A DNA stretch of 64,000 nt. Source: Tritrichomonas musculus (lineage: Eukaryota > Parabasalia > Tritrichomonadida > Tritrichomonadidae). The notes under the pieces are model-generated. The model made no database searches. It was not told where the DNA came from and was given only the letters and a program-made list of their open reading frames with translations. Made by a program: the position numbers and the translations under genes. Below, in pieces: positions 1 to 9,909 of this stretch (position 1 is its first letter; each line of letters begins with the position of its first letter). The stretch covers positions 806,001 through 870,000 of the forward strand of contig JAPFFF010000014.1 in assembly GCA_039105265.1 (NCBI GenBank). The letters run 5' to 3'.

Positions 1-768
1 GAAATTCCAATATTTTGCGATAAATTTGGCCAAAACGATGAAAACATGTATCGTTTGGGTTTAGCAAAATTATCTCATCTTAAAGATGCTGAAAATTTGA
101 AGAAGCTTATTGATGTTATAGCCAAAAAAGATGGAATTCCTATTCTTGCAGCTCATCAGATTTTGAAAAAATATGGTTTTGCCACATTTGGTATACTTAA
201 ACCACTCGCAAAAGCCACTTACGAAAGAAAACAAAATCACATTCACGAACTCCAGGAGAATTATTCAAAAATGGAAAAGGACGTATCAAATTCAGAAGAT
301 CAAACAAACGCGCTCACATACGACCATTTCATTGCAAAACAGACTCGTTGCTCTGGCTGCCATCAAGCAATTGATTTACCCGCAAAACACTTTCTTTGCG
401 GCCATAGTTTCCATTTAAGATGCCTTGGTGATGATTTAACAAAATGCGCTGTTTGCAAAGAGGAACAAGAAAAAATCGTTAAAAAGAAGGTTAATTCATT
501 TGAAAAATCCAAAGACTTACTCACTATGAATGATTCAGGTAATGGAAACTTATACAAAATTTTTGATGTCATTAATCCTGAAAAACCACCAGCAGAAATG
601 CAAGAAAATGAAGAAACTAAACAAGAAAAACCTCAAGATCAGTTTTTGAACTTATGCAAACTATTAACAAAAGATCTTATGAATCCAGATGATGATGGCG
701 AGAAACTTAAAGCAGCGCAAAAGCTTCACGATCAATATACTGTTCCTACTGATGAACCACCACAGTAA
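1..768 (+). CDS. VPS11: VPS11, C-terminal part (HOPS/CORVET core subunit)
   Basis: The frame is open from the window edge to a stop at 766-768, so this is the 3' end of a longer gene; the ATG at 46 is internal. VPS11 is a core subunit of the HOPS and CORVET tethering complexes at late endosomes and lysosomes. The visible part has a helical solenoid end, a charged coiled coil (about 220-300), then a RING-H2 domain at about 346-462: CSGC, HFLCGHSFH and CAVC supply the zinc ligands. The HFLCGHSFH stretch is nearly identical to that of human VPS11, and the order solenoid, coil, RING, short tail is also the same. The tail is rich in Glu, Lys and Gln. Family assignment is firm; the missing N-terminal beta-propeller must lie left of the window. 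Confidence 0.9.
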   Translation, partial: EIPIFCDKFGQNDENMYRLGLAKLSHLKDAENLKKLIDVIAKKDGIPILAAHQILKKYGFATFGILKPLAKATYERKQNHIHELQENYSKMEKDVSNSEDQTNALTYDHFIAKQTRCSGCHQAIDLPAKHFLCGHSFHLRCLGDDLTKCAVCKEEQEKIVKKKVNSFEKSKDLLTMNDSGNGNLYKIFDVINPEKPPAEMQENEETKQEKPQDQFLNLCKLLTKDLMNPDDDGEKLKAAQKLHDQYTVPTDEPPQ

Positions 769-1119
769 TTAATTACTATTTTTATTTTATTTTAATTTAT
801 AAATAACTAAAAAACATACATATATTATATGCATTTATAATCATTTCCCTATTTATTTAAAATATTTTTATTCTTGGATGGGTTGCTAGTTCCAATACTA
901 TATTTTAACATTACATAGTATAAATATAAAAATTACTCTTACATTCCGATTTTTAGATCTAATCATTATCAATCTTCTGTAGTCTAAAATATTTTATTGG
1001 CTAAGTCTTAAACAAAATTCTTAATTTGTTTTCATATTTGACCAAATATCAATTTATTTAGTTTTCAATTTGAATCTTTCAAGGTCAAAGAGTTTGCCCA
1101 TTTCTATTCTATCTAAAAA
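769..1119. other. intergenic, no gene seen
   Basis: A+T-rich spacer between VPS11 and the beta-COP gene. No ORF, RNA gene or repeat is visible. It must hold the VPS11 3' end signals and the beta-COP promoter; no good initiator motif stands directly before the ATG at 1120. Confidence 0.6.
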
Positions 1120-3750
1120 ATGGATGATGAATCTGCCCCATTTCTATGCCCACCTAAAGATACATCCTCTCCAAAATGGGATGAAATAGAAGCAGCTCTT
1201 TCTAATATGTCTGATCAAGATACTCAAATTCAAGCCCTTAAACAACTTATTCAATATCAAGTTTCAGGTGAAAGCCCACCCGAATCAGTTTTAATGAAAA
1301 CCATTCAATATACCGCTACATCAAGTAATCACACAATTAAAAAGCTCTTATTTCTTTATTATGAAGTTGTTAATACACGAGATCGAAAAGGAAATTTAAA
1401 AAATGAGTTTTGGCTTATTTGTGATGCACTTAGAAATGATCTTATTCACCCAAATGAATATTTACGTTCTGCAGCTTTACGACTTGTATCAAAATTCCAA
1501 GAACCTGAATTAATTGGCCCTCTTGTTTCAACTATAAGCCAATCATTAACTCATCATTCAGCATATGTTCGTCGTCATGCAGTCGTCGCAATCGGCAGAA
1601 TTAATCAAAGATGGCCAAATCTTGCTCCAGATGCACCTCAAGACATTGCTGAACTTCTTCGCGTTGAAAATGATGGCGCATGCCGTCGAGTTGCTTTTCT
1701 TGTTCTTTGTGATATTTCTCGAGATTTAGCAGCTGAATTTCTTGATGAAGTGGTTGATCAATCCCTATTAAATTTGTCACAATCGATGCAACTTACAGCA
1801 ACAGCTTTAATTAAAAGCCTTTGTAGTGATAAGAGAAAGGCTTCATATTTACCAGCATTACTTGAACTTCTTGGCTCTCCCTCACCAGGTGTCCAATTAG
1901 CATCAGCTCTTACACTGCTTGATTTAACTTCTTCTATGACAGCATCACGAGCTGGTCTTACGACATTAGTCAATATTATGTTAACAGTTCCAAACTCATC
2001 ATTGAAGTTAAGTATAGCTGATCAAATTGAGAGACTTATTCCTACCCATACTTTAGTCGCGCAATCATTTGCTGTTGAACTTTTATCATCTTTAAAGGCA
2101 AAACCAATTAGAGCCAAAATTTTAGGAATCGTTCAAAAATTAATAACGTCAGATAACGCCGTTAATATTTCATCAACACTTATTTCGAATTTACAAAGCG
2201 CAAATGAACTTCGTTCAAATGAAAATGAAAAAAATGATGCAATTTCATTCATTAGACTTATTTTATCAACTTTAAAAATTATTGCAGCATCACAGCCACT
2301 TTCAATTAAAACAATATATGATGGCATTAATTCTTTTGTTGCAGATTCAGATCCACAAATTTCTTATGATTCAATTGAAATAATTAGAGATATTGCACAT
2401 GCTATGCCAGATTTAAGAAACACTATCACAATTCATCTTGAAAATATCTTACAATCAATTCGAACATCAAGAGTACTTCGAATGTCATTATATTTAATTT
2501 CTTTATATACAAATAACGACGATTCAGTTAATATAATATGTGACGATTTTACTGAAGATGAATCACAAACCGGGAATACCGATACAACCACTGTTGTACT
2601 TAAAGATGGAACTTATGTTCAACGTACTGATGTTGATGCTACCGACGATTTCCCTTCTCTCGCTTCAATACTAAATAAAGAACCATTTCTTGCAGCCTCT
2701 TTATCAATATCACTTGCCCGAATCTGCTGTCGTCTTCCAAACTCTAATCGAAGCAGAGCTATAGAATTTATTAAGTCTGTTATAGTAAAAACAAAAGTAA
2801 ATACAGAACTTAATCGTATTGGATTTGCCCTTATGGCTCTTGATCACCCAGATAACGATCAAATTCGCGACGTTTTGCTTAAAGCGTCAGAAGAAACTTT
2901 TGATGAATTTGTTTCAAAACAAATATCTTCAATATCAGTTAAACCAGCCTCATCATCAGTTCAAACTTCATCACATATTGACCAATTAATTAACTTCAGC
3001 TCATTACTTGGAAAGAAATTCAATCCTCCCACAAGGACAATAAATAGAATAGAAAAGAAACGTGGAACGTTACTTCAAATGTCAGGAACCAGCGACATCA
3101 TTTTTTGTGAATGTCGTCTAATAGCAAATAAATTTGATATAGTTCTTGATTTTAGATTACTCAATCAAACATCAGCTCCTCTTACGAATATAAAGCTTGA
3201 ATTAAATTGTGTTGGGAAACTTGAATTAATTGATCGTGCAGCTCCAATTAAATTACAGCCAGACCAATCCGAGAACCTTCATTTAACAGTAAAAGTTACT
3301 TCAGCTGAAGCAGGAAAAGTTTTTGGCTCTATTTCTTACGAGGTAGAATCATCAATAGGCATTGACCAGCGGTTTTTACCTCTTGCTGCTATTACTGTAT
3401 CATCAGCTGACTATATGGAGCCTGCAATAATTAGTCTTTCTGATTTTAGGAAGAAGTGGGAAGAATTTGAATGGGAAAAGAAAACAACCATTCATAACAA
3501 TTATGGCTCTTTTACAGACTTTGTTAATAAAATATGCGAAGTTACAAAATTAATGACAATTTCAGATATTGATCCTGATTTGCCTTTCTTAACTACAAAT
3601 TTGTACTCAAGATCTTTCTTTGGTGAAGAAGTACTTGCAAACGTTAATGTTGAAATGCAAAATGGAATTATTTCTGGATTTTTCAGACTTAGAACTAATA
3701 CATTGAGTATGGCTAAGTCTTTCTCTCAACTCATAGAAAGTATTGAATAA
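1120..3750 (+). CDS. COPB1: Coatomer subunit beta (beta-COP)
   Basis: A 876-residue protein matching beta-COP over its whole length. Beta-COP is part of the COPI F-subcomplex that coats Golgi-derived vesicles for retrograde transport. Residues from about 20 to 480 form the adaptin-type HEAT solenoid, with signatures HTIKKLL, HPNEYLRSAALR and YVRRHAVVAI. The C-terminal half has the coatomer beta appendage region: FDIVLDFRLLNQTS, FGSISYEV, KKWEEFEWE and the closing NLYSRSFFGEEVLANV, all close to human COPB1. It is slightly shorter than the usual 950 or so residues, with a shorter linker between the two halves. The first ATG gives a normal N-terminus. Single-exon gene. Confidence 0.95.
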   Translation: MDDESAPFLCPPKDTSSPKWDEIEAALSNMSDQDTQIQALKQLIQYQVSGESPPESVLMKTIQYTATSSNHTIKKLLFLYYEVVNTRDRKGNLKNEFWLICDALRNDLIHPNEYLRSAALRLVSKFQEPELIGPLVSTISQSLTHHSAYVRRHAVVAIGRINQRWPNLAPDAPQDIAELLRVENDGACRRVAFLVLCDISRDLAAEFLDEVVDQSLLNLSQSMQLTATALIKSLCSDKRKASYLPALLELLGSPSPGVQLASALTLLDLTSSMTASRAGLTTLVNIMLTVPNSSLKLSIADQIERLIPTHTLVAQSFAVELLSSLKAKPIRAKILGIVQKLITSDNAVNISSTLISNLQSANELRSNENEKNDAISFIRLILSTLKIIAASQPLSIKTIYDGINSFVADSDPQISYDSIEIIRDIAHAMPDLRNTITIHLENILQSIRTSRVLRMSLYLISLYTNNDDSVNIICDDFTEDESQTGNTDTTTVVLKDGTYVQRTDVDATDDFPSLASILNKEPFLAASLSISLARICCRLPNSNRSRAIEFIKSVIVKTKVNTELNRIGFALMALDHPDNDQIRDVLLKASEETFDEFVSKQISSISVKPASSSVQTSSHIDQLINFSSLLGKKFNPPTRTINRIEKKRGTLLQMSGTSDIIFCECRLIANKFDIVLDFRLLNQTSAPLTNIKLELNCVGKLELIDRAAPIKLQPDQSENLHLTVKVTSAEAGKVFGSISYEVESSIGIDQRFLPLAAITVSSADYMEPAIISLSDFRKKWEEFEWEKKTTIHNNYGSFTDFVNKICEVTKLMTISDIDPDLPFLTTNLYSRSFFGEEVLANVNVEMQNGIISGFFRLRTNTLSMAKSFSQLIESIE

Positions 3751-3821
3751 TTTTCTTTTCTTTTTTTTTTTTATATAAATAAACTTATTTTTGATGTCAT
3801 AACTTCTTGCTTATACTATTA

Positions 3822-3826
<5 letters not shown>

Positions 3827-3860
<34 letters not shown>
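3827..3860. repeat. 34-base poly(A) run
   Basis: An uninterrupted A run in the spacer between two convergent genes (beta-COP ending at 3750 and the ankyrin gene ending at 4004). Several similar homopolymers occur in this window; the length may be a sequencing or assembly estimate. Confidence 0.9.
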
Positions 3861-3861
<1 letters not shown>

Positions 3862-4003
3862 ATATTAAAAAAAAACATATTCTTGCATAGTAAATGAATA
3901 AATATAGATTTTCACGAAATAATCAAATCTATCAGTTTTTAAAATATAGCTTTTTTTTTTGTTTCCGTGATTCATCATAAAATGATTTTAAAAAAGTTTG
4001 AAA

Positions 4004-4788
4004 TTACAAATCTGAAAATGTTGATAAGTCAGGCTTCCTCCTTGGAGGCGGAGGAAGCCTATCAAGTAAATCACTTAAAGTTGAAACTGGTGGTTGGAAT
4101 ATCTCAATTTTTTGCTTTGTTACATCTTGATTTGATTTTTTGATTGCTTTTAATGCTTCTTTTATACGCTTTTGAAACGGAGCAACAATATCATAAGCAC
4201 ACTGACCATTTCTTGTTTGTAAATATGGATCAGCTCCAAACAATAATAATAATTTTACTATTTCAAAGCTGTCTTGTTGAATTGCGCAGTGAAGTGGATA
4301 AGGTGAATCATCAACTTTAGCTCCAGCACGAAGTAAAGACTTAACAATTTCAATATCATTATTCAAAATTGCCATTATTAAAGGAGTTTGATAAACAAAT
4401 AAAAAAAACTTGAATATAAATAAAAAAGTCAGCAAATATCATTCACAACATCAACTTTAGCCTTATAAAATAACAGTATATCAACAAACTCTGGTGCTCC
4501 AATGAATACTGCGGTATGAAGAGGTACCCAGTTTGAACATGTCACGTTAACATCAAATCCTGATTGTAGAAAAAATTGAAGCAAGTTTAATTTTTTGATT
4601 ATTATTGCATAGTGAATCAAAGGAATACTTGAAAATGTTTTTCCACTAATTGTTAAACATCCTTTAAGCTGAAAATTAAAATAAAAAACTCATACTATAT
4701 TATCTTTTAAAAAATCAAAACGAAACGTTTGACGGAGGTAATCAACGTTTCCTGTATTTAATGCTTCCAAAAAAGCTTCTTTTTCCAT
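4004..4788 (-). CDS. Small ankyrin-repeat protein, split by a 27-nt intron
   Basis: Three coding pieces on the minus strand form one ankyrin protein. Exon 1 (4788-4696) encodes 31 residues from ATG. A 27-nt GT...AG intron (4669-4695) then leads in phase to exon 2 beginning LKGCLTISG at 4668. Ankyrin repeats follow (PLIHYAI, VPLHTAVFIGAPEFVDILLFY, TPLIMAILNNDIEIVKSLLRAGA, YPLHCAIQQDSFEIVKLLLLFGAD), then a basic stretch and a Pro-rich tail (LPPPPRRKP). Between exon 2 and the last piece, near 4395-4440, the frame changes. A 38-nt intron starting GTGAAT and ending CAAG would restore frame, but its 5' site is poor and the joined residues are odd, so a frameshift is equally possible. The ATG at 4788 follows TTTTCAT, an initiator-like motif. 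Partner and role unknown. Confidence 0.7.
4669..4695 (-). other. Spliceosomal intron, 27 nt
   Basis: On the minus strand the segment starts GTATGAG and ends TTTTCAG with a T-rich middle. It carries an in-frame stop; removing it joins two ankyrin-protein exons at a codon boundary (phase 0). The length matches the ultrashort class also seen in the gene at 14589-14904. Confidence 0.7.
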
Positions 4789-4894
4789 ATGAAAACTTAT
4801 AATTTTAAAATTACGAATAATTAAGTTAAAAAAACTGAAAATTTTATATGGCAGGTAAAGTTTTTGAATACAAATCATTATTAATTTATTATTC

Positions 4895-6445
4895 ATGTCC
4901 GCATCCTATTATTCTATTTATGGAGTAACAGGACAGAAAATCAAAATAGAATGCCCTCCTGATTCAGAAACAACTTTACTTTTTATAAACCGATTTCGTT
5001 TTTCAGATAAAACAACAGTTGATATATATATTCATTCTGATCAAACAAACTCTAAAAAAGAAATTAAAGAAAAACTTTTAACTTTTGGTAATGATGAAAA
5101 AGATACAGCAAATATAAATTTAATGATAAAACCAAAAGCCATCCTTTATTTTACATTTTTAGGCCAAGATTGCGGAATTCGTTTACTTTTTACTACTAAA
5201 TCTTCGCATCCTATTCAATTTTTAATACCACCGATGCAATCGTTAACATCAAACAATATTAGCGATTTTTCTAAAAAAATTATTGTTGAACTTGAAAAAG
5301 TTTTTCATTCTGATGAACCTTTTTTACTTATGTTGCTTGTTTTTGAAAAATATTTTTCTGCCCCTTTTTTCATTCAAAGAGAAAAAGAATTTCCAAATTT
5401 GATTCAAAACATTCTCCAAACATCAATTAAAAGACTTTCTGATGATCCATTTGACAATTTGTTTAAATACATAAATTTTGTTTCTTTTAAATTATCACTT
5501 GGATACCAGCTAACTGAAGCATCTGCTATTATTTTCATTTCAATGATAAACAATATTTTAAGCAATGATTCATCATCTAATTCCATAAATGAAATAATTT
5601 ACCAATGTTATGATACTCCGCACTTTTTAATTTACCAAGCCTTATTTCAGTATATCAAACCAAATATTATTAATCAATCTCTTCTTTTACCAGTTACTTT
5701 TTTCTCAAACAAAGATATTAATTACGTTGCAATGATATACAATTATGTTATTTCGAAGAAAGCGAAAATTCATTATACTTATTTAAATTTATTTACTATG
5801 ATAGCTTCAGAAGATGAATTAAGACTTATTTTTAATCAAAATCAACTTTATGATCCAGATGGATCAATTGTTGCAAAAAATGACACCAGACAAAACCAAT
5901 TTATTGACACTAAAATTTCTACGGCCTCATTTTTTGAAAAGAAAGAAGTTCAAACTCAAACTTTCAATTTTAAACCAAAGAAAATTAATCAAGCTCAAGA
6001 TGCAAAAATGACGGAAGAAAAATCTTTGACTCAATACAAGCCAAAATTAATTTTTTCGAAATTTTCTGCATTACACCTTCCATATATCGAAACTTCATTT
6101 GATGCTGTTAGCAATCAATCATTTTCAATTATTCCCAAATATAATTCTTTAAACGAATATACTACTCAACCTTCAAAAGAGAAAAATAAATCAGAAATAA
6201 AAAGTAAATTGAAACAAGTACCATTAGCAAAACAATCAAAAGGATCTAACAAAAAGAAAGATGATAAAAAAAATCAAATTAAAGATATTGAACAAACAAA
6301 AGAAATAATACCCGAAGCAACAAAAAAAATAGCAAAATCTAAAAGATCTAGGAAAGTGTCAAGGAATCCTTTTTTGTTTTTAATGTTTACATTCATTATT
6401 GCAACATCTAGTATATTGTTACTTTGCCAATATTTCTTCATATAA
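4895..6445 (+). CDS. Unknown tail-anchored protein, 516 aa
   Basis: Not recognised. The first 230 or so residues look like a mixed beta then alpha-helical globular region. Residues 330-480 are polar and increasingly Lys-rich. The last 25 residues form one hydrophobic segment (FLFLMFTFIIATSSILLLCQYFF) preceded by a basic cluster (KSKRSRKVSRN), as in tail-anchored membrane proteins facing the cytosol. There is no signal peptide. The start ATG at 4895 lies in TATTCATG, with a TCATTATTA initiator-like match about 20 nt upstream. It diverges from the ankyrin gene across 106 bp, so both promoters must be short. Confidence 0.75.
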   Translation: MSASYYSIYGVTGQKIKIECPPDSETTLLFINRFRFSDKTTVDIYIHSDQTNSKKEIKEKLLTFGNDEKDTANINLMIKPKAILYFTFLGQDCGIRLLFTTKSSHPIQFLIPPMQSLTSNNISDFSKKIIVELEKVFHSDEPFLLMLLVFEKYFSAPFFIQREKEFPNLIQNILQTSIKRLSDDPFDNLFKYINFVSFKLSLGYQLTEASAIIFISMINNILSNDSSSNSINEIIYQCYDTPHFLIYQALFQYIKPNIINQSLLLPVTFFSNKDINYVAMIYNYVISKKAKIHYTYLNLFTMIASEDELRLIFNQNQLYDPDGSIVAKNDTRQNQFIDTKISTASFFEKKEVQTQTFNFKPKKINQAQDAKMTEEKSLTQYKPKLIFSKFSALHLPYIETSFDAVSNQSFSIIPKYNSLNEYTTQPSKEKNKSEIKSKLKQVPLAKQSKGSNKKKDDKKNQIKDIEQTKEIIPEATKKIAKSKRSRKVSRNPFLFLMFTFIIATSSILLLCQYFFI

Positions 6446-6636
6446 ATCGTGTAATTATTAGTTATTTTTGAATTTTATTGTTATAAATCTATCTCAATAT
6501 GATTGCCAAATAGATTAATAAAATAATAATAAAAATAAGAATGCTTAACAATTTTGATATTATGTTATTTATTTTTTCAAAAAAATGAGCAATATGCAAA
6601 AAATAAAAAAATATAATTATTATATTGATTGTACAT

Positions 6637-6864
6637 TTATTGGGCGTTACCTGAACAGCAATTAAGTTGATTCTCAATGAAAACAAGTCTTCTCTCCAAT
6701 TGTGTTAGTTTTTGATTTAAGTCAGCTAATCTTCCACGAACATTTGAATGAAAAGTGTTTAAAAATCGAACAACACGCATCATACCAAGTGAAATATTTT
6801 GAGCGAATTCACGGTTTTGGAAGTCTTTTTCAACAGCAGCGCGAATTTGTGATGGATCCGTCAT
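6637..6864 (-). CDS. BRK1: BRICK1/HSPC300, WAVE complex subunit
   Basis: A 75-residue protein, the usual length for BRK1, the smallest subunit of the WAVE/SCAR regulatory complex that drives Arp2/3 actin branching. Motifs in order: an N-terminal charged segment with QNREFAQNI (human DWANREYIEII), then VRFLNTFHSNVRGRLADLNQKLTQLERRL against human [27 protein letters not shown], a single long coiled-coil helix. The ATG at 6862-6864 is the natural start. It suggests that this flagellate retains a WAVE complex, in keeping with amoeboid behaviour of trichomonads on surfaces. Single exon, monocistronic. Confidence 0.92.
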   Translation of the reverse strand: MTDPSQIRAAVEKDFQNREFAQNISLGMMRVVRFLNTFHSNVRGRLADLNQKLTQLERRLVFIENQLNCCSGNAQ

Positions 6865-7165
6865 CTAAGCAAAAGTGTTTTTCAATGCTTTGTTTGAAAA
6901 ATCAATTGCCTTTTGATCTAAAAAAAATTTTTTTATATTCAATTTTTATCTCTTTTTTTTTAATTTGAAAACAACTTTTTGATTTAACCTATATAAAATA
7001 TTGAAAATAGTTTAATAAATTTGGGTCTCATTTTATCTTTTTAAAATTTGTGATTCTTACTTGTAAACTATTATTAAATATATATGATTATATAAATAGT
7101 ATCTTTTTCAGAAAATAATAATGGTATTTTATATATTAACACACAATATTTAAATATAAAGTGCA
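6865..7165. other. intergenic spacer
   Basis: A+T-rich spacer upstream of BRK1 and downstream of the coiled-coil gene at 7166-8335. No gene or repeat seen. Confidence 0.5.
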
Positions 7166-8335
7166 TCATTTTGACGACTTTGCATTGGGAGGAGTAACAT
7201 AGCTTGGTAAAGTAGGTTTTCTCTTTTCAAGCAATCGAAATTTCTCTTTCAAGTCTTTTATTGATTGTGATGGTGTATTTAAACGTTGCTGTATTTCATC
7301 TGGCGTATAATATTGTCTTTGATGATTTCTTGTTTGCTGAGGAGTAATGATTGATTGATAGTTTTTAATTGCTTGAGGTGTCTTAAGCTGTTTCTGGTTT
7401 GCCAACTGATTTTGATAAAAAGTTGAATAACAATCTTTTAATTGCTGCTGGTGTGAATTACTATTGGATTCTTTTTGATTATTGGGAGAAATAATTGATT
7501 TAAGCAATATATTTATTCTCGATTTTACAAATTTTGAAGACCTGTTTTCTCCATTTATATTTTCGAAAATTAATTTTAATTCATTAACAATTGTTTTTGA
7601 AGGTTTATCAGCTTGATCGATAACTTCATCTTTTAATGTTCCAATAATATCATTTATTAAATTTATTCTCTTTTCATATCTAAATTTTTTATCGTCATAT
7701 TCAGTTTGTTTTTTCTGCGCTTTTTGACTTATTTCATGGAATTGCTTATCATATTCATTAACAGAATAAAACATATTTCGTGCGGTTTCAGGAACACTTC
7801 TCTCAGATTCTCTATTATTTTTTCTAATATCGTCTAGTTCTTTTTTTATACTTTGTAAGACAGCTTGATTTTCTTCGATATTTTCAGTAAACTTATCAAG
7901 ATCATGCTTAAGACTCTTGTATTTTGGTTTCATTTTTTCTAATTTTTCTGGGAAAGGATCATTTTCAGCTAATTCAGCTAATAAAAATCTCTTTCCGTAT
8001 TTAGATTCAATATATTGATTTTGAAGCTGGACAATTAATTCCTCTGCTTTCTTTTGCTTGTTTATTAAATATATACACATATTAGCTGTCATATCTGTAT
8101 GGCTCGAACTTTCATATTTAAATTTTGCAATGTCTGCTAATTCTTTTAAAAGAGAATCACGTTCTTGAACAATTTTTGGTGCTGAATCTATAAATCTTCG
8201 ATAGTTTTTTTGAGTTTTTTCATCTATTTTCAATGATTGTTGTCTATCTGATAAAAATGCAAGAGTATTCTGAAGATTTACAATTTCATGATCTTTTATG
8301 CGAAACATTAGCAACATTTTTTTATTTTGATCCAT
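7166..8335 (-). CDS. Coiled-coil protein, 389 aa
   Basis: Not recognised. Nearly the whole length (residues 10-290) is charged and heptad-like, with long Lys/Glu helices, broken by short loops. The last 100 residues are Gln/Asn-rich and basic with several TP motifs (TPQAI, TPQQTR, TPDEI, TPSQ, VTPPN), possible proline-directed phosphorylation sites. No membrane segment or signal peptide. The ATG at 8333-8335 is the only good start. It is divergent from the gene at 8450 with a 114-bp spacer. The architecture would fit a structural or cytoskeletal protein, but nothing specific supports a role. Confidence 0.75.
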   Translation of the reverse strand: MDQNKKMLLMFRIKDHEIVNLQNTLAFLSDRQQSLKIDEKTQKNYRRFIDSAPKIVQERDSLLKELADIAKFKYESSSHTDMTANMCIYLINKQKKAEELIVQLQNQYIESKYGKRFLLAELAENDPFPEKLEKMKPKYKSLKHDLDKFTENIEENQAVLQSIKKELDDIRKNNRESERSVPETARNMFYSVNEYDKQFHEISQKAQKKQTEYDDKKFRYEKRINLINDIIGTLKDEVIDQADKPSKTIVNELKLIFENINGENRSSKFVKSRINILLKSIISPNNQKESNSNSHQQQLKDCYSTFYQNQLANQKQLKTPQAIKNYQSIITPQQTRNHQRQYYTPDEIQQRLNTPSQSIKDLKEKFRLLEKRKPTLPSYVTPPNAKSSK

Positions 8336-8449
8336 TTGTTGTTTCTAAAAGAAATATTTAATAGCTTTTTGTTAAACGGCATTGAAATTCATTCAAAAAA
8401 AAAAAAAAAAAAAATTCAAACCGTTTTTATTTGGCCTAATAAATTACAC

Positions 8450-9571
8450 ATGGAAGTAATTATTAATGATCATCACTTTCATTTAGATATAGAAATTTTA
8501 AAGAAAAAATCAATTTTTTTCAAACAAAAATTTGCAAATGATAGAGGTAATGTAAGTATAAATGCACCATTTAGTCATGCAATACTCCAGAAATTTTTTT
8601 TCTTTATCGAGGAAAAAGAATCAACAATACTTAAAGAGGATTGTTTTGAAATATTAAAAATTGCTATTGATTGGAAATTTGTTCAGAAAGTCGTTGACTC
8701 TATTTTATCAAAGATTATACTATATTTAAACAGTTTTAAAAACTTAAGCAATATAACCATTTTAAACAATTGTGATATGAGTTTTATTAGCCAATCTGCT
8801 GAAATACTCCCAGACCTAATTAAATATTTATCATTTACGTTACTGCCTATTTCAACTATATCAGTGCTTTTTGAAAATCGTTCAGCATGCTTACCGAGCC
8901 AAATTGAGCTTACCAATTTTGTTGTCCGCTATTTCGATATAGTTGGGATATCTGCAGTTACACTTGTTCATTATATTGATCCAAAATATTTGCCTCCATC
9001 AAAAATGAGTGATTTAAATCAAAAACTAACAGAATTTGATTGCCAATATCTTTTTCCCCATTTTCAAATTTCTATTCCACAATCTGGTGACATTAAGAAT
9101 GTAACTCTTAAACTTGAAGCTGAAAAATCGAAAAAAGAAAAATCAAATGATGAAATAGAACAGCTTAGAGATGATAAAGATGCTGTCTTTCAAGAATTGG
9201 AAAAAGTTAAAAAAGATCTTGAAGGGAAGAAAAATGAAAAGAGTAAAAAAGAAGAAGAATTAAATCAAAAAGATTCTCTATATAAAGAGCAGAAAAATAA
9301 ATATGAAGCACTTCAGAATTTAAGTAAAAAATTAACTGAAAATGAAGATAATTTAAGATCTAAGCAAGATGAACTAGCAAAATACAAAGAATGTTGCCAT
9401 AAAAATGATAGAAAAATCAAGAAATATACAACTGAAATCAAAAATGAAAATATTTTTGATGATATGCTAAAAGAAATAGATATACTTGAAAAAGAAAACA
9501 AAGAAAATGAAATTATTATTGCAGAAGATGAAAAGTTGGTTGAGTCTTTACAGGAAAAAGCCAAAACCTAA
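8450..9571 (+). CDS. BTB-like domain protein with coiled-coil tail, 373 aa
   Basis: The start is set at the ATG at 8450, giving MEVIINDHHFHLD; the upstream frame has only a TTG. The first 110 residues resemble a degenerate BTB/POZ fold: a short beta hairpin (VIINDHHFHLDIEILKKKS), SIFFKQKF, a beta strand NVSINAPF, then ILQKFFFFIEE and a helical ILKIAIDW segment, in the order seen in BTB domains. The middle is helical. From about residue 230 to the end it is an almost continuous Lys/Glu coiled coil. Proteins of this shape are numerous in trichomonads. Binding partner and function cannot be told. The BTB call is by pattern only. Confidence 0.65.
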   Translation: MEVIINDHHFHLDIEILKKKSIFFKQKFANDRGNVSINAPFSHAILQKFFFFIEEKESTILKEDCFEILKIAIDWKFVQKVVDSILSKIILYLNSFKNLSNITILNNCDMSFISQSAEILPDLIKYLSFTLLPISTISVLFENRSACLPSQIELTNFVVRYFDIVGISAVTLVHYIDPKYLPPSKMSDLNQKLTEFDCQYLFPHFQISIPQSGDIKNVTLKLEAEKSKKEKSNDEIEQLRDDKDAVFQELEKVKKDLEGKKNEKSKKEEELNQKDSLYKEQKNKYEALQNLSKKLTENEDNLRSKQDELAKYKECCHKNDRKIKKYTTEIKNENIFDDMLKEIDILEKENKENEIIIAEDEKLVESLQEKAKT

Positions 9572-9871
9572 TATCAATTTATTATTAGGTATTTGTTCAA
9601 AATTTAGATTATTATTATTATAATAATAATGATTTTAAACTTACATAATTATTATTACTATAATAGCGTTGCTCAAATTTAAACTTATACATTTCCACAA
9701 AATACTATAAAAAAAAGGTTATTCAGGTATACCTCGAATACTTAATACATATATATACTTCAATAAATAATAATTTATTTTGTTCTAAATAATTGTTTAT
9801 AAATGAGATTGGCTAGTTAAATCAATAGTGGTGCAAAAATATTAAGGTCCTTCATCAAAGTTAGACAATTA
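9572..9871. other. intergenic spacer
   Basis: A+T-rich spacer with ATT/AAT trinucleotide runs near 9613-9630. No gene seen. It ends at the TA dinucleotide (9870-9871) that flanks the inverted-repeat element. Confidence 0.5.
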
Positions 9872-9909
9872 CCCCTCTCCCCCTCTAATTGGCAAACTTT
9901 TTGTACGTT
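9872..9909 (+). repeat. Left terminal inverted repeat
   Basis: 38 bp starting CCCCTCTCCCCC and ending TTTTTGTACGTT, preceded by TA. It differs from the inverted copy at 11535-11572 at three positions. Confidence 0.85.

Noticed and set aside
6489-6686. Minus-strand ORF ending in a strongly hydrophobic, tail-anchor-like segment
   Set aside because: It overlaps the end of BRK1 in another frame, is T-rich, and no splice sites connect it convincingly to BRK1.
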